From an uncultured Acetatifactor sp. (GTDB lineage: Bacteria; Bacillota; Clostridia; Lachnospirales; Lachnospiraceae), in contig CAJTLR010000026.1 in NCBI GenBank assembly GCA_910577185.1, forward strand, positions 6,816-43,479: a stretch of DNA of 36,664 bases, read 5' to 3'. Position 1 is the first letter of the stretch. Every line of letters begins with the position of its first letter. Positions 26,258 through 33,808 of the stretch are shown one piece after another. The position numbers and the translations under genes are program-made. The notes below the pieces were generated by a model that saw only the letters and a list, made by a program, of their open reading frames with translations, was not told the DNA's origin and ran no database searches.

Positions 26258-27388
26258 TCAGTTTAAAATAAACTGTGCGTACACAGTATATAAGTCAAAA
26301 TCTCCGGTTTTCCGGAAATCCATGATCTCTTTCCTGATGCGGTACTGTCCCGGGGGAAGCTCCCCATACAGCCATTTCCAGTCCAGCTCTCTTTTTGTGA
26401 CTTCTTCTCCCGAAATCACATAGGCTATATCATGAAATCCGTAATCTCCTTCCACTGCCACCGGCACTTCTTCCCATTTGCCTTCCCTAAACTGCTCCAG
26501 GGCAAAAGAATCCCCGTCAGACAGTTCCCCGGTGCGTGCATCCTGGTCAAAAATACGATAGCACAGTGTGGCCTTTTGGGCAGATATGTTTTCCAGATAA
26601 AAATACAGGCCGATTTCGCTTCTCTCAGACTCCTTCTGAAAAATATACGAGCTGCCTTCTTTTACATCCGGTTCATAGGACAGTGTGTCCAGTATTTCCA
26701 TCACCTGGCTGCCATAGTCATCCCACCATGCTTCCACACCACAGGACAGGGCCACCACATGTTCATTCTGTTCCCTAAAGCTGATAAAATTCCAGTATCC
26801 GTGTCCGTCGTAGGTGCCCACACTGGCGGGACATCCCGCAATGACTGCATCTGTTTCCTCCAGTCCCGTTCCGCAGACGCCGAACCCCTCCACATAGCCG
26901 ATTTCAATGTAGCCTTCCTCCGCATCCCGGGGAGAAAAATGAATGCCGTACCTGCAAGTTAACATCTCTTCGCTGTCCATGGAAAACGTCTCGTATTTCC
27001 ATCCGGAAGGCAGCGTCACGGAAATTTTCCCGAACGGGCCTCCCTGCACTGCCTCCGTGCCCGCCTCTTCTGCCCCCGCAGATCCGGTTCCCGCTTCCCC
27101 GGCGCCGGTTCCAGCCCCGTCTTCGTCTCCTCCCCTGCCGTTCCCCGCATCCTGCAGCGTTTCTGCCAGGCCGTTTCCGTCCTCTGCCCCTCCGGCGCTT
27201 TCCGTATTACCCGCTTCCGGGCCGTCTTTCCCTGCCTCCGTCCCGTTTCCTGCAGGGAATCCGGCATCGTTTTCCCGGGTACCGGTTCCCCCGCCGTTTT
27301 CTTTTTGGCTGTCGGATTTCCCCCCGTCAGCACATGCGCACAGTGTCAGTCCCAGGAAAAGAACCCATACAATCACCCGTTTTTTCAT
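26258..27388 (-). CDS. Lipoprotein with Gly/Glu-rich linker and C-terminal Ig-like domain
   Basis: This 376-residue protein has a signal peptide with lipobox LCAC (Cys19). A low-complexity stalk rich in Gly, Glu, Ala and Asp (about 22-118) follows, then a domain starting FGKISVTLPSGWKYE (about 120-250). The C-terminal part, with YFYLENISAQKATLCYRIF, FALEQFREGKWEEVPV and LPPGQYRIRKEI, looks like a bacterial Ig-like domain found in Firmicutes lipoproteins. It is anchored outside the membrane. AGGAGG lies before the ATG. It is the last gene of the operon that encodes the C-type-lectin-fold protein, 193 bases after it. The function is unknown; it may be a surface partner of that protein. Confidence 0.75.
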   Translation of the reverse strand: MKKRVIVWVLFLGLTLCACADGGKSDSQKENGGGTGTRENDAGFPAGNGTEAGKDGPEAGNTESAGGAEDGNGLAETLQDAGNGRGGDEDGAGTGAGEAGTGSAGAEEAGTEAVQGGPFGKISVTLPSGWKYETFSMDSEEMLTCRYGIHFSPRDAEEGYIEIGYVEGFGVCGTGLEETDAVIAGCPASVGTYDGHGYWNFISFREQNEHVVALSCGVEAWWDDYGSQVMEILDTLSYEPDVKEGSSYIFQKESERSEIGLYFYLENISAQKATLCYRIFDQDARTGELSDGDSFALEQFREGKWEEVPVAVEGDYGFHDIAYVISGEEVTKRELDWKWLYGELPPGQYRIRKEIMDFRKTGDFDLYTVYAQFILN

Positions 27389-27539
27389 TCCCGCCGCCTC
27401 CTATCCTGCATTTCAGGTAACACCGGCCTCCAGACCCAGCCGGAAGTTTTTCTCCTCACAGTCCCTATCCCTCTCGGCCGCTGCTTTTCTTCCCGGCACA
27501 GCCCCGGCGTCACCCGTCTGCCCTATAGACGGCAAATCC

Positions 27540-27574
27540 CCCGGAAAGTTCTTTGTTTTTCCGATCTTTCCGGG
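27540..27574 (-). other. Perfect 9-bp inverted repeat just after the variable-region gene
   Basis: CCCGGAAAG and CTTTCCGGG flank a 17-base loop, 7 bases after the stop of the C-type-lectin-fold gene on the minus strand. No T-run follows, so it is a poor terminator. In the Bordetella phage DGR a hairpin just downstream of the variable region aids target recognition; this repeat has a similar position but a larger loop. Confidence 0.5.
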
Positions 27575-27581
27575 TAAAATA

Positions 27582-28706
27582 TTACATTCTGTCCCCGTTT
27601 AAATTCACATAGGCAGACCGGAATCCGATGGCGCTGCCTCCATGATAATATCTGGGATTGTAAAAATGCAGCGCAAACTGCCCTGCCCTTTCCCGGCTGT
27701 CGTGCTTCCCGCCCCTGACTGCCATGCGTTCCCCATAATTGCGCATCACAAAAATGCCATCCCGCCGGCTGTTGTTTTCCGGATACAGTGCCAGTGCTTT
27801 CATCAGAAGCGGTATCTTCACCCCTTCCGCGGCTTTCAGTTCACTGAAACTGCAGTCATAATAACCGAAATTTCCCGTGCTGTCCCGATCTGAAAAAGCA
27901 TAATTTTCTATGGATGTATCGTAGATGGGACTTCCTTCCAGAACATGGTCCGTCTCCAGGGCATCCCCGGGGAAATGGGAGGACAGCTTCAGGGTATTCT
28001 TCTCCCCATGGGCAGAGTACACCCCTTCCTCCGTGATTCCATGCCACAGATGGCTGTCCGCTTTATGAATATTCCGGTTGAACGCTGCGGCAGTTCCGTC
28101 CGGTATCACCTGAATCTCTCCGTTGAGCAGCCGCAGGCCGCTGACCCACTCCCACAGATTTCCCGTCATGTCCGCAATGCCGGACACATTGTGATTGTGA
28201 AACCAGGTGGCCGGGCCCGTTCCGGTGGCGGTTCTGTACACAGTGTCACGATATCCGGAAGAAGGGACGCCTTTCTCATGGGGGGCATAAAAATTCTCTC
28301 CGTTGTTGGTATTCCCCTCCGGCATGGTTTTGTTTTTCTTGCTCCACAGCGCTATGGCAGCCCACATGGCATTGGTCATGAGATGCCAGCCGGCGCCTTT
28401 ATTCAGGCAGAAATCTATGGCCTGGTCGTATGTGAAAAAGACTCTCGGATCCTGGGCCGGCAGCGAGTATGCCCTGTCGTCCCTGACTATGTTCATATAT
28501 TTACTCACATAGATCACGTCCTTCTCCATGCCATCCACCATCCATGCCGGATGGGGAACCCGGGGCGCTCCTTCCAGCAAATCCGAAAGATACAGTTTAG
28601 GCATTGCAACAACAATGCTTGGCAGCCCCCTGTCATCCAGAATTACCGTATTACTCCCGCCGCTCAGGGCCTCGATGGCCAGCTTCAAATCTTGAAAATC
28701 GTTCAT
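27582..28706 (-). CDS. C-type-lectin/FGE-fold protein, probable DGR target
   Basis: This 374-residue protein has the formylglycine-generating-enzyme/CLec fold: GAGWHLMTNAMWAAIALW (about 107-124), GPATWFHNHNVSGIADMTG, NLWEWVSGLRLLNGEIQVI, and the C-terminal VRGG...AGQFAL...NPR...IGFRSAYV. The catalytic cysteines of true FGE are not seen. The segments match variable proteins of diversity-generating retroelements, in which the C-terminal lectin face is mutated at adenines. Framework residues (GG, AG, FAL, NPR, IGFRSA) are intact here, while the positions between them are unusual residues (K, H, D, S, R, E, Y). ATG 28706 follows AGAAGGTGA; a GTG at 28715 overlaps the previous stop. No signal peptide is visible. 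The ligand is unknown. Confidence 0.82.
   Translation of the reverse strand: MNDFQDLKLAIEALSGGSNTVILDDRGLPSIVVAMPKLYLSDLLEGAPRVPHPAWMVDGMEKDVIYVSKYMNIVRDDRAYSLPAQDPRVFFTYDQAIDFCLNKGAGWHLMTNAMWAAIALWSKKNKTMPEGNTNNGENFYAPHEKGVPSSGYRDTVYRTATGTGPATWFHNHNVSGIADMTGNLWEWVSGLRLLNGEIQVIPDGTAAAFNRNIHKADSHLWHGITEEGVYSAHGEKNTLKLSSHFPGDALETDHVLEGSPIYDTSIENYAFSDRDSTGNFGYYDCSFSELKAAEGVKIPLLMKALALYPENNSRRDGIFVMRNYGERMAVRGGKHDSRERAGQFALHFYNPRYYHGGSAIGFRSAYVNLNGDRM
27612..27713 (-). other. Candidate DGR variable region (VR)
   Basis: This is the stretch from GGC GGG AAG to CGG TCT GCC in the reading frame. AAY-type codons expected in a template repeat appear here as AAG, CAC, GAC, AGC, CAT, TAC and TAT, which fits adenine-directed mutagenesis. 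The end, GCCATCGGATTCCGGTCTGC, is GC-rich and would be the initiation-of-homology part. The template repeat is not in the window as far as I can see. Confidence 0.65.
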
Positions 28707-28711
28707 CCCTG

Positions 28712-28876
28712 TCACCTTCTGTTCCTTTCCAGCATCTTCAATGCCTGATGGATTCCTTCTGCCGCTCCCTCCGCATACTCCCGTATCTCCGCTGATGCGT
28801 TTTCCGGGTAATGGTAAGTCTTCAGCACCTCCCGTTCCCGCTGCTTTCTTTCATCCGACTTACTGATAATATACAT
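28712..28876 (-). CDS. 54-residue charged protein upstream of the DGR target
   Basis: This short ORF begins MYIISKSDERKQREREVLK and ends IHQALKMLERNRR. It is highly charged and probably helical. GGAGGAGAAA stands directly before the ATG, a very strong ribosome binding site. Its TGA overlaps the possible GTG start of the next gene (GTGA), or lies 5 bases before the likelier ATG, so the two are probably translated together. It is too short to be the usual Avd accessory protein of DGRs (about 120 residues). I do not recognise a family. It could be a chaperone, leader or inhibitor for the lectin-fold protein. Confidence 0.7.
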   Translation of the reverse strand: MYIISKSDERKQREREVLKTYHYPENASAEIREYAEGAAEGIHQALKMLERNRR

Positions 28877-28924
28877 TTTCTCCTCCTTTCTCCTGCTCCG
28901 CCAGGCTTCTTTTTTATGAATACC

Positions 28925-29419
28925 TTAAAACCCAAGTCCCTGCTTTATTTTCTTCATGATTTCATTGTCAAAGTGATAACTCATTTCCCTGATTCCCATG
29001 GCTGTCCCTTTTTGGGGATAGATCCATAATACCCCCATGTCCCTGACCGCCTGCTTCAATGTATATTTCTTATCCGTGGTTGCTTCTGCCAAAAGCACAT
29101 CCTTGATTTCCCCATAAGGCAGCCGCTTGTTTTCCAGTACCAGCCCTCTTTCATAAAAACAGGCGGCCCCGCTGCCACGTTTCCTGGGAATTTCCACTAC
29201 CAGCTTTCCAAATTCCGGATCCACCGGGCCATCCGCAAAACTTCCGTTCCATTCCAGGATACATTCCCCGCCGTACCGCATCCGATGTTCCCGGGCTTTT
29301 TTCTGGCGGTTTCCGCGCTCTGCGTAAAACGCCCTCACATACCAGACAATCAGCGCCGCACCGCCTGCAAAAATCAACAGCATCAATATTTCCGGTAAAT
29401 GAGCCAGCAGTCTAATCAT
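28925..29419 (-). CDS. Membrane-anchored protein of unknown function
   Basis: This 164-residue protein has one N-terminal membrane segment (LPEILMLLIFAGGAALIVWYV, about 8-28), a basic stretch (RGNRQKKAREHRMR) and a soluble beta-rich domain with KLVVEIPRKRG, ACFYERGLVLENKRLPYGEIKDVLLAE and YTLKQAVRDMGVLWIYPQKG. The pattern is like small PH-type or YcxB-like domains, but I cannot name it. AGGAGGG lies before the ATG at 29419. It is the first gene of the operon, 48 bases before the 54-residue protein. Its link to the DGR target downstream is by position only. Confidence 0.7.
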   Translation of the reverse strand: MIRLLAHLPEILMLLIFAGGAALIVWYVRAFYAERGNRQKKAREHRMRYGGECILEWNGSFADGPVDPEFGKLVVEIPRKRGSGAACFYERGLVLENKRLPYGEIKDVLLAEATTDKKYTLKQAVRDMGVLWIYPQKGTAMGIREMSYHFDNEIMKKIKQGLGF

Positions 29420-29530
29420 GATAAAGTCCCTCCTATTTATTTATAGTCTGCATTGCCGTCCTGAAACCATACCCTTTTCGCGGACACCCAAAATCGGGCG
29501 TGTATCCCCTTGTCCACTGAGGGTAAGAGT

Positions 29531-29561
29531 ATTATAACACAAAACGAAGAAGATTTGTAAA
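29531..29561 (-). promoter_or_regulatory. Candidate promoter of the DGR-target operon
   Basis: A perfect TATAAT on the minus strand at 29536-29531 is preceded by TTTACA at 29561-29556. The 19-base spacer is long. It lies 112 bases upstream of the first gene and back to back with the WYL promoter. Confidence 0.45.
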
Positions 29562-29599
29562 CTGATTGCATTCTTTGCCCCCGGTCTTCCTTAAAATAA

Positions 29600-29641
29600 T
29601 TGCCTGTTTCCGCAAACTATGACATAATGGTGTCATAGTTT
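29600..29641 (+). promoter_or_regulatory. Promoter with palindromic operator for the WYL regulator
   Basis: TTGCCT (29600-29605), a 17-base spacer and CATAAT (29623-29628) form the promoter. AAACTATGACA (29614-29624) and TGTCATAGTTT (29631-29641) are perfect 11-bp inverted arms around TAATGG and cover the -10. A dimer bound here would block transcription, so self-repression by the WYL protein is likely. The rest of 29420-29729 has no other gene beyond the leader ORF. Confidence 0.75.
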
Positions 29642-29673
29642 ACTCTCTATACTGGAGTCGAAAGGAGAAAAGT

Positions 29674-29733
29674 GTGAAAGTAAACTTTTGCAGAAACAAA
29701 CTCAAAACAGCGCAGAAATGGAGGGAAAAATGA
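29674..29733 (+). CDS. 19-codon leader ORF overlapping the WYL gene start
   Basis: AAAGGAG lies 6 bases before a GTG at 29674. The frame encodes MKVNFCRNKLKTAQKWREK and stops at a TGA that overlaps the ATG of the regulator (ATGA, 29730-29733). It could couple translation to the regulator or be a short leader peptide. It is small, so chance is possible. Confidence 0.4.
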   Translation: MKVNFCRNKLKTAQKWREK

Positions 29734-30635
29734 AGATTGACAGGCTTATGGGCATTGTTGTTTATTTATTAAATCATGGCCGGACATCTGCACAGAAACT
29801 GGCCGAAGAATTTGAAGTTTCCTCCAGGACAATTATGAGGGATTTGGAATCTCTGGACCAGGCCGGCATTCCCATTCAGTCTTTTTACGGTACGGAAGGC
29901 GGGTACCAGATTATGGATGGCTTTGTCCTGGAAAAGCAGGTTGCCACCCCCCATGAATATGGCTGGATTGTTGCTGCCCTGAAAGGAATGGCAAGCGCAT
30001 ATGCCAGCAAAAGTCTGGAACAGACTTTGGAAAAAATAAAGAGCCTGAAGAATGCGAAGGATACGGCGGTTTCCGTAGATCTGGGCGTGGCAGGTGAAGA
30101 TGACAAAATAAAGGAACACCTGGTGCTGCTGGAAGATGCCATTGAAAGAAAACGCATGGTTCGTTTTACTTACACAAACAGTCATGATGAAGTGAAAGAA
30201 ATTCAGGCAGAACCGGTCTGCCTGCAATACAAATGGTACAACTGGTATCTGATCGGATATTACGAAAAATACCAGGATTATTGTATGTTCAAATTAGTCC
30301 GTATGGACAGCCTGCAGACAACAGATATGGAAAACACAAAAATTCATACTCTCTCAGATATCAGGCTGAAAAATAACCATGAAAATATTGTGCATATCAG
30401 GCTCCGCGGCAAGGCGGCCGTCAAAGCAAAATGCCGGGAATATTTAAAAGGACGTTTCACACAGGAATTTGAAAATGGTGATTTCGAGTTTTGTTTTTCC
30501 GTGCCGGAACATGAGACATTCTGGTACGGGGTCATTCTGTCTTTTGGAAATCAGGTTAAAATTATGGAGCCCCGGGAAATAAGGGAACGTATTCTGAAAA
30601 CCTGCAGGGAAATACAAATGGAATATGAGGAATAA
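29730..30635 (+). CDS. WYL-domain transcriptional regulator (YafY-like)
   Basis: This 301-residue protein has a DeoR-type winged helix at residues 1-55 (MKIDRLMGIVVYLL, SAQKLAEEFEVSSRTIMRDLE), a WYL domain with QYKWYNWYLIGYY (about 172) and a C-terminal WCX region. WYL proteins bind ligands, often nucleic acids or small molecules, and many control DNA repair or defence genes. The ATG at 29730 has GGAGGG 5 bases upstream and fits the family N-terminus. The YcaQ-like gene follows after 2 bases, so the two form an operon. The palindrome over its own promoter suggests self-repression. Confidence 0.92.
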   Translation: MKIDRLMGIVVYLLNHGRTSAQKLAEEFEVSSRTIMRDLESLDQAGIPIQSFYGTEGGYQIMDGFVLEKQVATPHEYGWIVAALKGMASAYASKSLEQTLEKIKSLKNAKDTAVSVDLGVAGEDDKIKEHLVLLEDAIERKRMVRFTYTNSHDEVKEIQAEPVCLQYKWYNWYLIGYYEKYQDYCMFKLVRMDSLQTTDMENTKIHTLSDIRLKNNHENIVHIRLRGKAAVKAKCREYLKGRFTQEFENGDFEFCFSVPEHETFWYGVILSFGNQVKIMEPREIRERILKTCREIQMEYEE

Positions 30636-30637
30636 AG

Positions 30638-31828
30638 ATGAAATTATATACACGGGAAGAAGCAAGACATATGCTGTGCCGTTACCACAATCTGGACGGT
30701 GCCGAAGCCATAAGCGGCCAGGCAGGGGCGGAAAAGATCATGCGGCGTATACACAGCATTCAGTACGATCCTCTGCAGGTCTTAGCAAGAAATGCCGATT
30801 TGGTCTTGCAGGCAAGAGTCAGGGACTACAAGGCATCGTATCTTTACAATCTCTTATACAAAGAACATAAATTAGTGGATGGATTCGACAAGGAAATGTG
30901 TATTTATAATGCCGGTGACTTCGCCCGCTTCCGTTTTGTACGAAATGAATATCACAGTCATGTGCTTGCCACCCTGGAACATCGTAACCAGATGGGAATA
31001 TTTGAAATACTGGATGACGTCAGGAATTTTGTGAAAGAACATGGCAGGACGGGAACAAAGGATATATCCATTGGGGAGGTACGGGAAAGCCGCTGGGGAC
31101 ATAAGAAACTATCCAGCGCCGCGCTGGATTACCTGTTCCACAAGGGTGAACTCTGTGTCGCCGATAAGCGGGGCACGCAAAAATACTTCGACTTTACGGA
31201 ACGCGTGCTTGATGATACGGATGTTCAATGCGACCAGAACATGACCCTGGAAAGTTTCCTGGAATGGTACGTCGAAAGGAGAATTGAAAGCGTCGGCTTT
31301 CTGTGGAATAAGCAGGGCGGAGGGTGGCTGGGACGTTTTTTATGCGAAAATGAGACCCGTACTCCTATCCTTCAGACACTGCTTGCAAAAAATAAGATAA
31401 ATAAAATGCAAGTGGAAGGAATCAGTGAATCCTTCTATATTTCAAAGAATTTTCAGGAATATATGAAATACCAGGCTTCAAACAGCTATGCCAGATTCAT
31501 TGCGCCACTGGACAACATGATATGGGACAGAAAAATGCTGGAAGCATTATTCGGTTTTACATACAGCTGGGAAGTATATACTCCCGTTGCCAAAAGAAAA
31601 TTCGGCTATTATGTATTGCCGGTGTTATACAATGATCAGTTTGTTGCAAGGTTTGAGGCCGAACCGGTTCGTGCGGCCGAATCATTCGTGATCAGAAACT
31701 GGTGGTGGGAACCGGGAATCAGGCCGGATGACGATATGAAAGAAACAATCTTAAACGAAATGGCATGTTTTGCAGAGTTTCTGCAAGTCCGGAATTCACC
31801 GGAAAATATCACAAAATTAGAAGCATAA
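30638..31828 (+). CDS. YcaQ/AlkX-type winged-helix DNA glycosylase
   Basis: This 396-residue protein belongs to the HTH_42 family. The active-site motif of the family is QxQ or QxD; here it is QYD (Q42, D44 in HSIQYDPLQVLARN), the YcaQ/AlkX form. WWWEPGIRPDD near the C-terminus and RFIAPLDNMIWDR are also family marks. E. coli YcaQ removes alkylated bases and unhooks interstrand DNA crosslinks. The ATG at 30638 follows GAGGAATAAAG, only 2 bases after the regulator's stop. The pairing of a WYL regulator with a repair glycosylase suggests induction by DNA alkylation or a natural crosslinker. The substrate here is inferred. Confidence 0.85.
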   Translation: MKLYTREEARHMLCRYHNLDGAEAISGQAGAEKIMRRIHSIQYDPLQVLARNADLVLQARVRDYKASYLYNLLYKEHKLVDGFDKEMCIYNAGDFARFRFVRNEYHSHVLATLEHRNQMGIFEILDDVRNFVKEHGRTGTKDISIGEVRESRWGHKKLSSAALDYLFHKGELCVADKRGTQKYFDFTERVLDDTDVQCDQNMTLESFLEWYVERRIESVGFLWNKQGGGWLGRFLCENETRTPILQTLLAKNKINKMQVEGISESFYISKNFQEYMKYQASNSYARFIAPLDNMIWDRKMLEALFGFTYSWEVYTPVAKRKFGYYVLPVLYNDQFVARFEAEPVRAAESFVIRNWWWEPGIRPDDDMKETILNEMACFAEFLQVRNSPENITKLEA

Positions 31829-31841
31829 GGTGTATCATACC

Positions 31842-31877
31842 CCGTGGCCGGGAAAGCACACGCCTTTCCGGCCACGG
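31842..31877. terminator. Strong hairpin between converging genes
   Basis: CCGTGGCCGGGAAAG and CTTTCCGGCCACGG form a 14-bp stem with one bulged G and a 7-base loop. It lies between the YcaQ-like gene (plus) and an ABC exporter gene (minus). A weak T-run (TGTTTTAT) follows on the plus strand only. Confidence 0.6.
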
Positions 31878-31898
31878 AGGACAGCTGTTTTATGCATG

Positions 31899-33668
31899 TC
31901 ATTGATATCTGCTTGCCTGCAGCTTAAAAAGATGCGCGTATACTCCATCCTGTCCAAGCAGTTGGGAATGCGAGCCCTGCTCGATGATTTGTCCGTCGCT
32001 TATCACAAGAATCTTATCCGAAAGTGTTGTGTTTGACAAACGGTGTGAAACGGTCAAAAGGCTCTTGCTGTCACTGAGACGGTAAAGCTCCCCGAATATT
32101 TTATCTTCCGTTATCGGATCCAGCGCTGCCGAAGGTTCATCCAGTATCATATATTCCTTTTCATCAAACCACGCCCGGGCATAATTGATAAGCTGCCACT
32201 GACCGCCTGACAGGTCTTTGCCTTCGGAGACATACCGACGCCCCAGAACAGTGTCAAAACCTTCCGGCCAGTCCAGGATGATTCTGCTGACTCCGCTGAT
32301 ATCGCAGGCATTCTTTAACTTGCCTTCGTCAAACCGTTCATCAAATTTCGGCATGGCGATTATTTCCCTGAGCGGCAGACTATAGGGAATCATTTCCTGG
32401 AACATGACTCCGAAAATGCTCCTTAACGCGCAGATATCATACTCTCTGATATCTACTCCATCGATATAGACAGCGCCGGACTGAGGGTCATATAATCGAA
32501 ACATTAATTTGATGATAGTTGATTTACCCGCTCCGTTATGACCGATCAGGCCGATTTTTTCATTTGGATGGATTGTGAAAGAACAGCCTTTCAGTACATA
32601 GTCATCACAGTTTGGATACTTGAAGTACACATTGTCAAACTCTATCCTGGGATTTGCGGAAGGTATTTTTGTTCCGCTTTTCTCGGTTTCGGGTACTATG
32701 TCAATAAAATCCTTGAGATCATTTAATCTTTCATTATGGATCATGAATCTGTTGATATCCTCGATGAAAGAAGTGGTCTGCGACCTTAGGCGGGATATTA
32801 TACCGACATGATACTGTAAGTCACCTATGCCGGTTTTTTCTGCTATGACATCGGCAATTGATGTCAGCAGAACAAGAATGTCTCCGCAGTAATTCAGCAT
32901 CAAAAACAAGGTTTTTGTGGCGGTATATTTGATGTCTATCTTCGTTCCCGCACTCAGCATTTTGTTTTTCAGCGCCATGAAATACTTTATAAAATACTCA
33001 CCCGTCCCGTTCAGCTTCATCTCAAAATGGACTTGCTCGTCCAAAAACATGGATTGAAAATATTCCACCTTTCTCTGGTCTTCGCTGAACGCAATTTCGC
33101 TGCGCCGTAAATTTTTTATATATCTGTTATAGTGAATGGATGAGGGGATCATAAAAAGAACGGCTGCAGCCGCGATCCACACATTATAGGAAACTACAAT
33201 GGAAAACGCAATGATGACATTTACCATTTCGGACACTAAATTGAATACCGTCCATGTTGTTTCCTCCATTGACCAGAAATTCGACTGCGCGCGGGATATT
33301 TTATCCGCCATGCTGGAAGAATCAAAGAAAGACAGTTCCATTCTGGCTGTTTTATCCAGCGTCACTTTTTCAAAATAAAAGTTCATTGCCTCCCTGTATC
33401 TTGTCAGAATGTAGTCGTTTACTTTTCCCGCCATTCTTAACAGCAGTTCCAGTGTCAAGTATGCGGTGATACTGTATAAAAGTGTTTTTACCGGCATTTT
33501 ATTTGTTATATCATTTAAAATTCTTCGCCATATTGTCATATTCACAAGCGGAATCACAATTGTAATGACAGATATGACACACTTGACCGTGAAGTATTTC
33601 CTCGAAGCCAGAAAACTGGACTGAAAAGAAAATATGATATTGCTCATACATCTTTTGAGCGCATCCAT
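31899..33668 (-). CDS. ABC exporter half-transporter, subunit 2
   Basis: This 589-residue protein is a fused membrane and ATPase half. Six membrane segments lie in about 1-320. The ATPase has Walker A GLIGHNGAGKSTII, signature DLSGGQWQLINYARA, Walker B YMILDEPSAALDP and H-loop LLTVSHRLS. The type is the B-family exporters for peptides, lipids or drugs. ATG 33668 follows GGGAGG. It lies downstream of a second half-transporter, so the working form is likely a heterodimer. No peptidase domain (C39) is present. The substrate is not visible. The DNA is more AT-rich than the sugar operon. Confidence 0.9.
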   Translation of the reverse strand: MDALKRCMSNIIFSFQSSFLASRKYFTVKCVISVITIVIPLVNMTIWRRILNDITNKMPVKTLLYSITAYLTLELLLRMAGKVNDYILTRYREAMNFYFEKVTLDKTARMELSFFDSSSMADKISRAQSNFWSMEETTWTVFNLVSEMVNVIIAFSIVVSYNVWIAAAAVLFMIPSSIHYNRYIKNLRRSEIAFSEDQRKVEYFQSMFLDEQVHFEMKLNGTGEYFIKYFMALKNKMLSAGTKIDIKYTATKTLFLMLNYCGDILVLLTSIADVIAEKTGIGDLQYHVGIISRLRSQTTSFIEDINRFMIHNERLNDLKDFIDIVPETEKSGTKIPSANPRIEFDNVYFKYPNCDDYVLKGCSFTIHPNEKIGLIGHNGAGKSTIIKLMFRLYDPQSGAVYIDGVDIREYDICALRSIFGVMFQEMIPYSLPLREIIAMPKFDERFDEGKLKNACDISGVSRIILDWPEGFDTVLGRRYVSEGKDLSGGQWQLINYARAWFDEKEYMILDEPSAALDPITEDKIFGELYRLSDSKSLLTVSHRLSNTTLSDKILVISDGQIIEQGSHSQLLGQDGVYAHLFKLQASRYQ

Positions 33669-33705
33669 AAAAAGCACCTCCCATTCAGATCACTGCGCCA
33701 TGAAG

Positions 33706-33768
33706 CTAAAAAGTAATTCCCTTCGGCGCACGCTCATAAGGGAAATTTACTTTCGAAAATGTGCTCAT
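33706..33768 (-). CDS. 20-residue ORF between the two exporter genes
   Basis: The frame encodes MSTFSKVNFPYERAPKGITF and ends in TAG. It lies in the 140-base gap between the exporter genes and reads in the same direction. AGGA is about 15 bases upstream, too far for a good ribosome binding site. A short peptide at this place could be an exported signal, but chance is equally possible. Confidence 0.3.
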   Translation of the reverse strand: MSTFSKVNFPYERAPKGITF

Positions 33769-33808
33769 AAAAGTTTCTTATGTTCCTGCTGTCCGGCAGC
33801 AGCCGGAC

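Noticed and set aside
27582..28706. True formylglycine-generating enzyme (sulfatase activator)
   Set aside because: The fold fits, but the catalytic cysteines are not seen, no sulfatase is nearby, and the C-terminus has the layout of a DGR variable region.
26258..29561. Reverse transcriptase or template repeat next to the variable region
   Set aside because: The gaps and neighbouring frames were read for RT motifs (such as YxDD) and for a second copy of the VR end; none was found by eye in the window.
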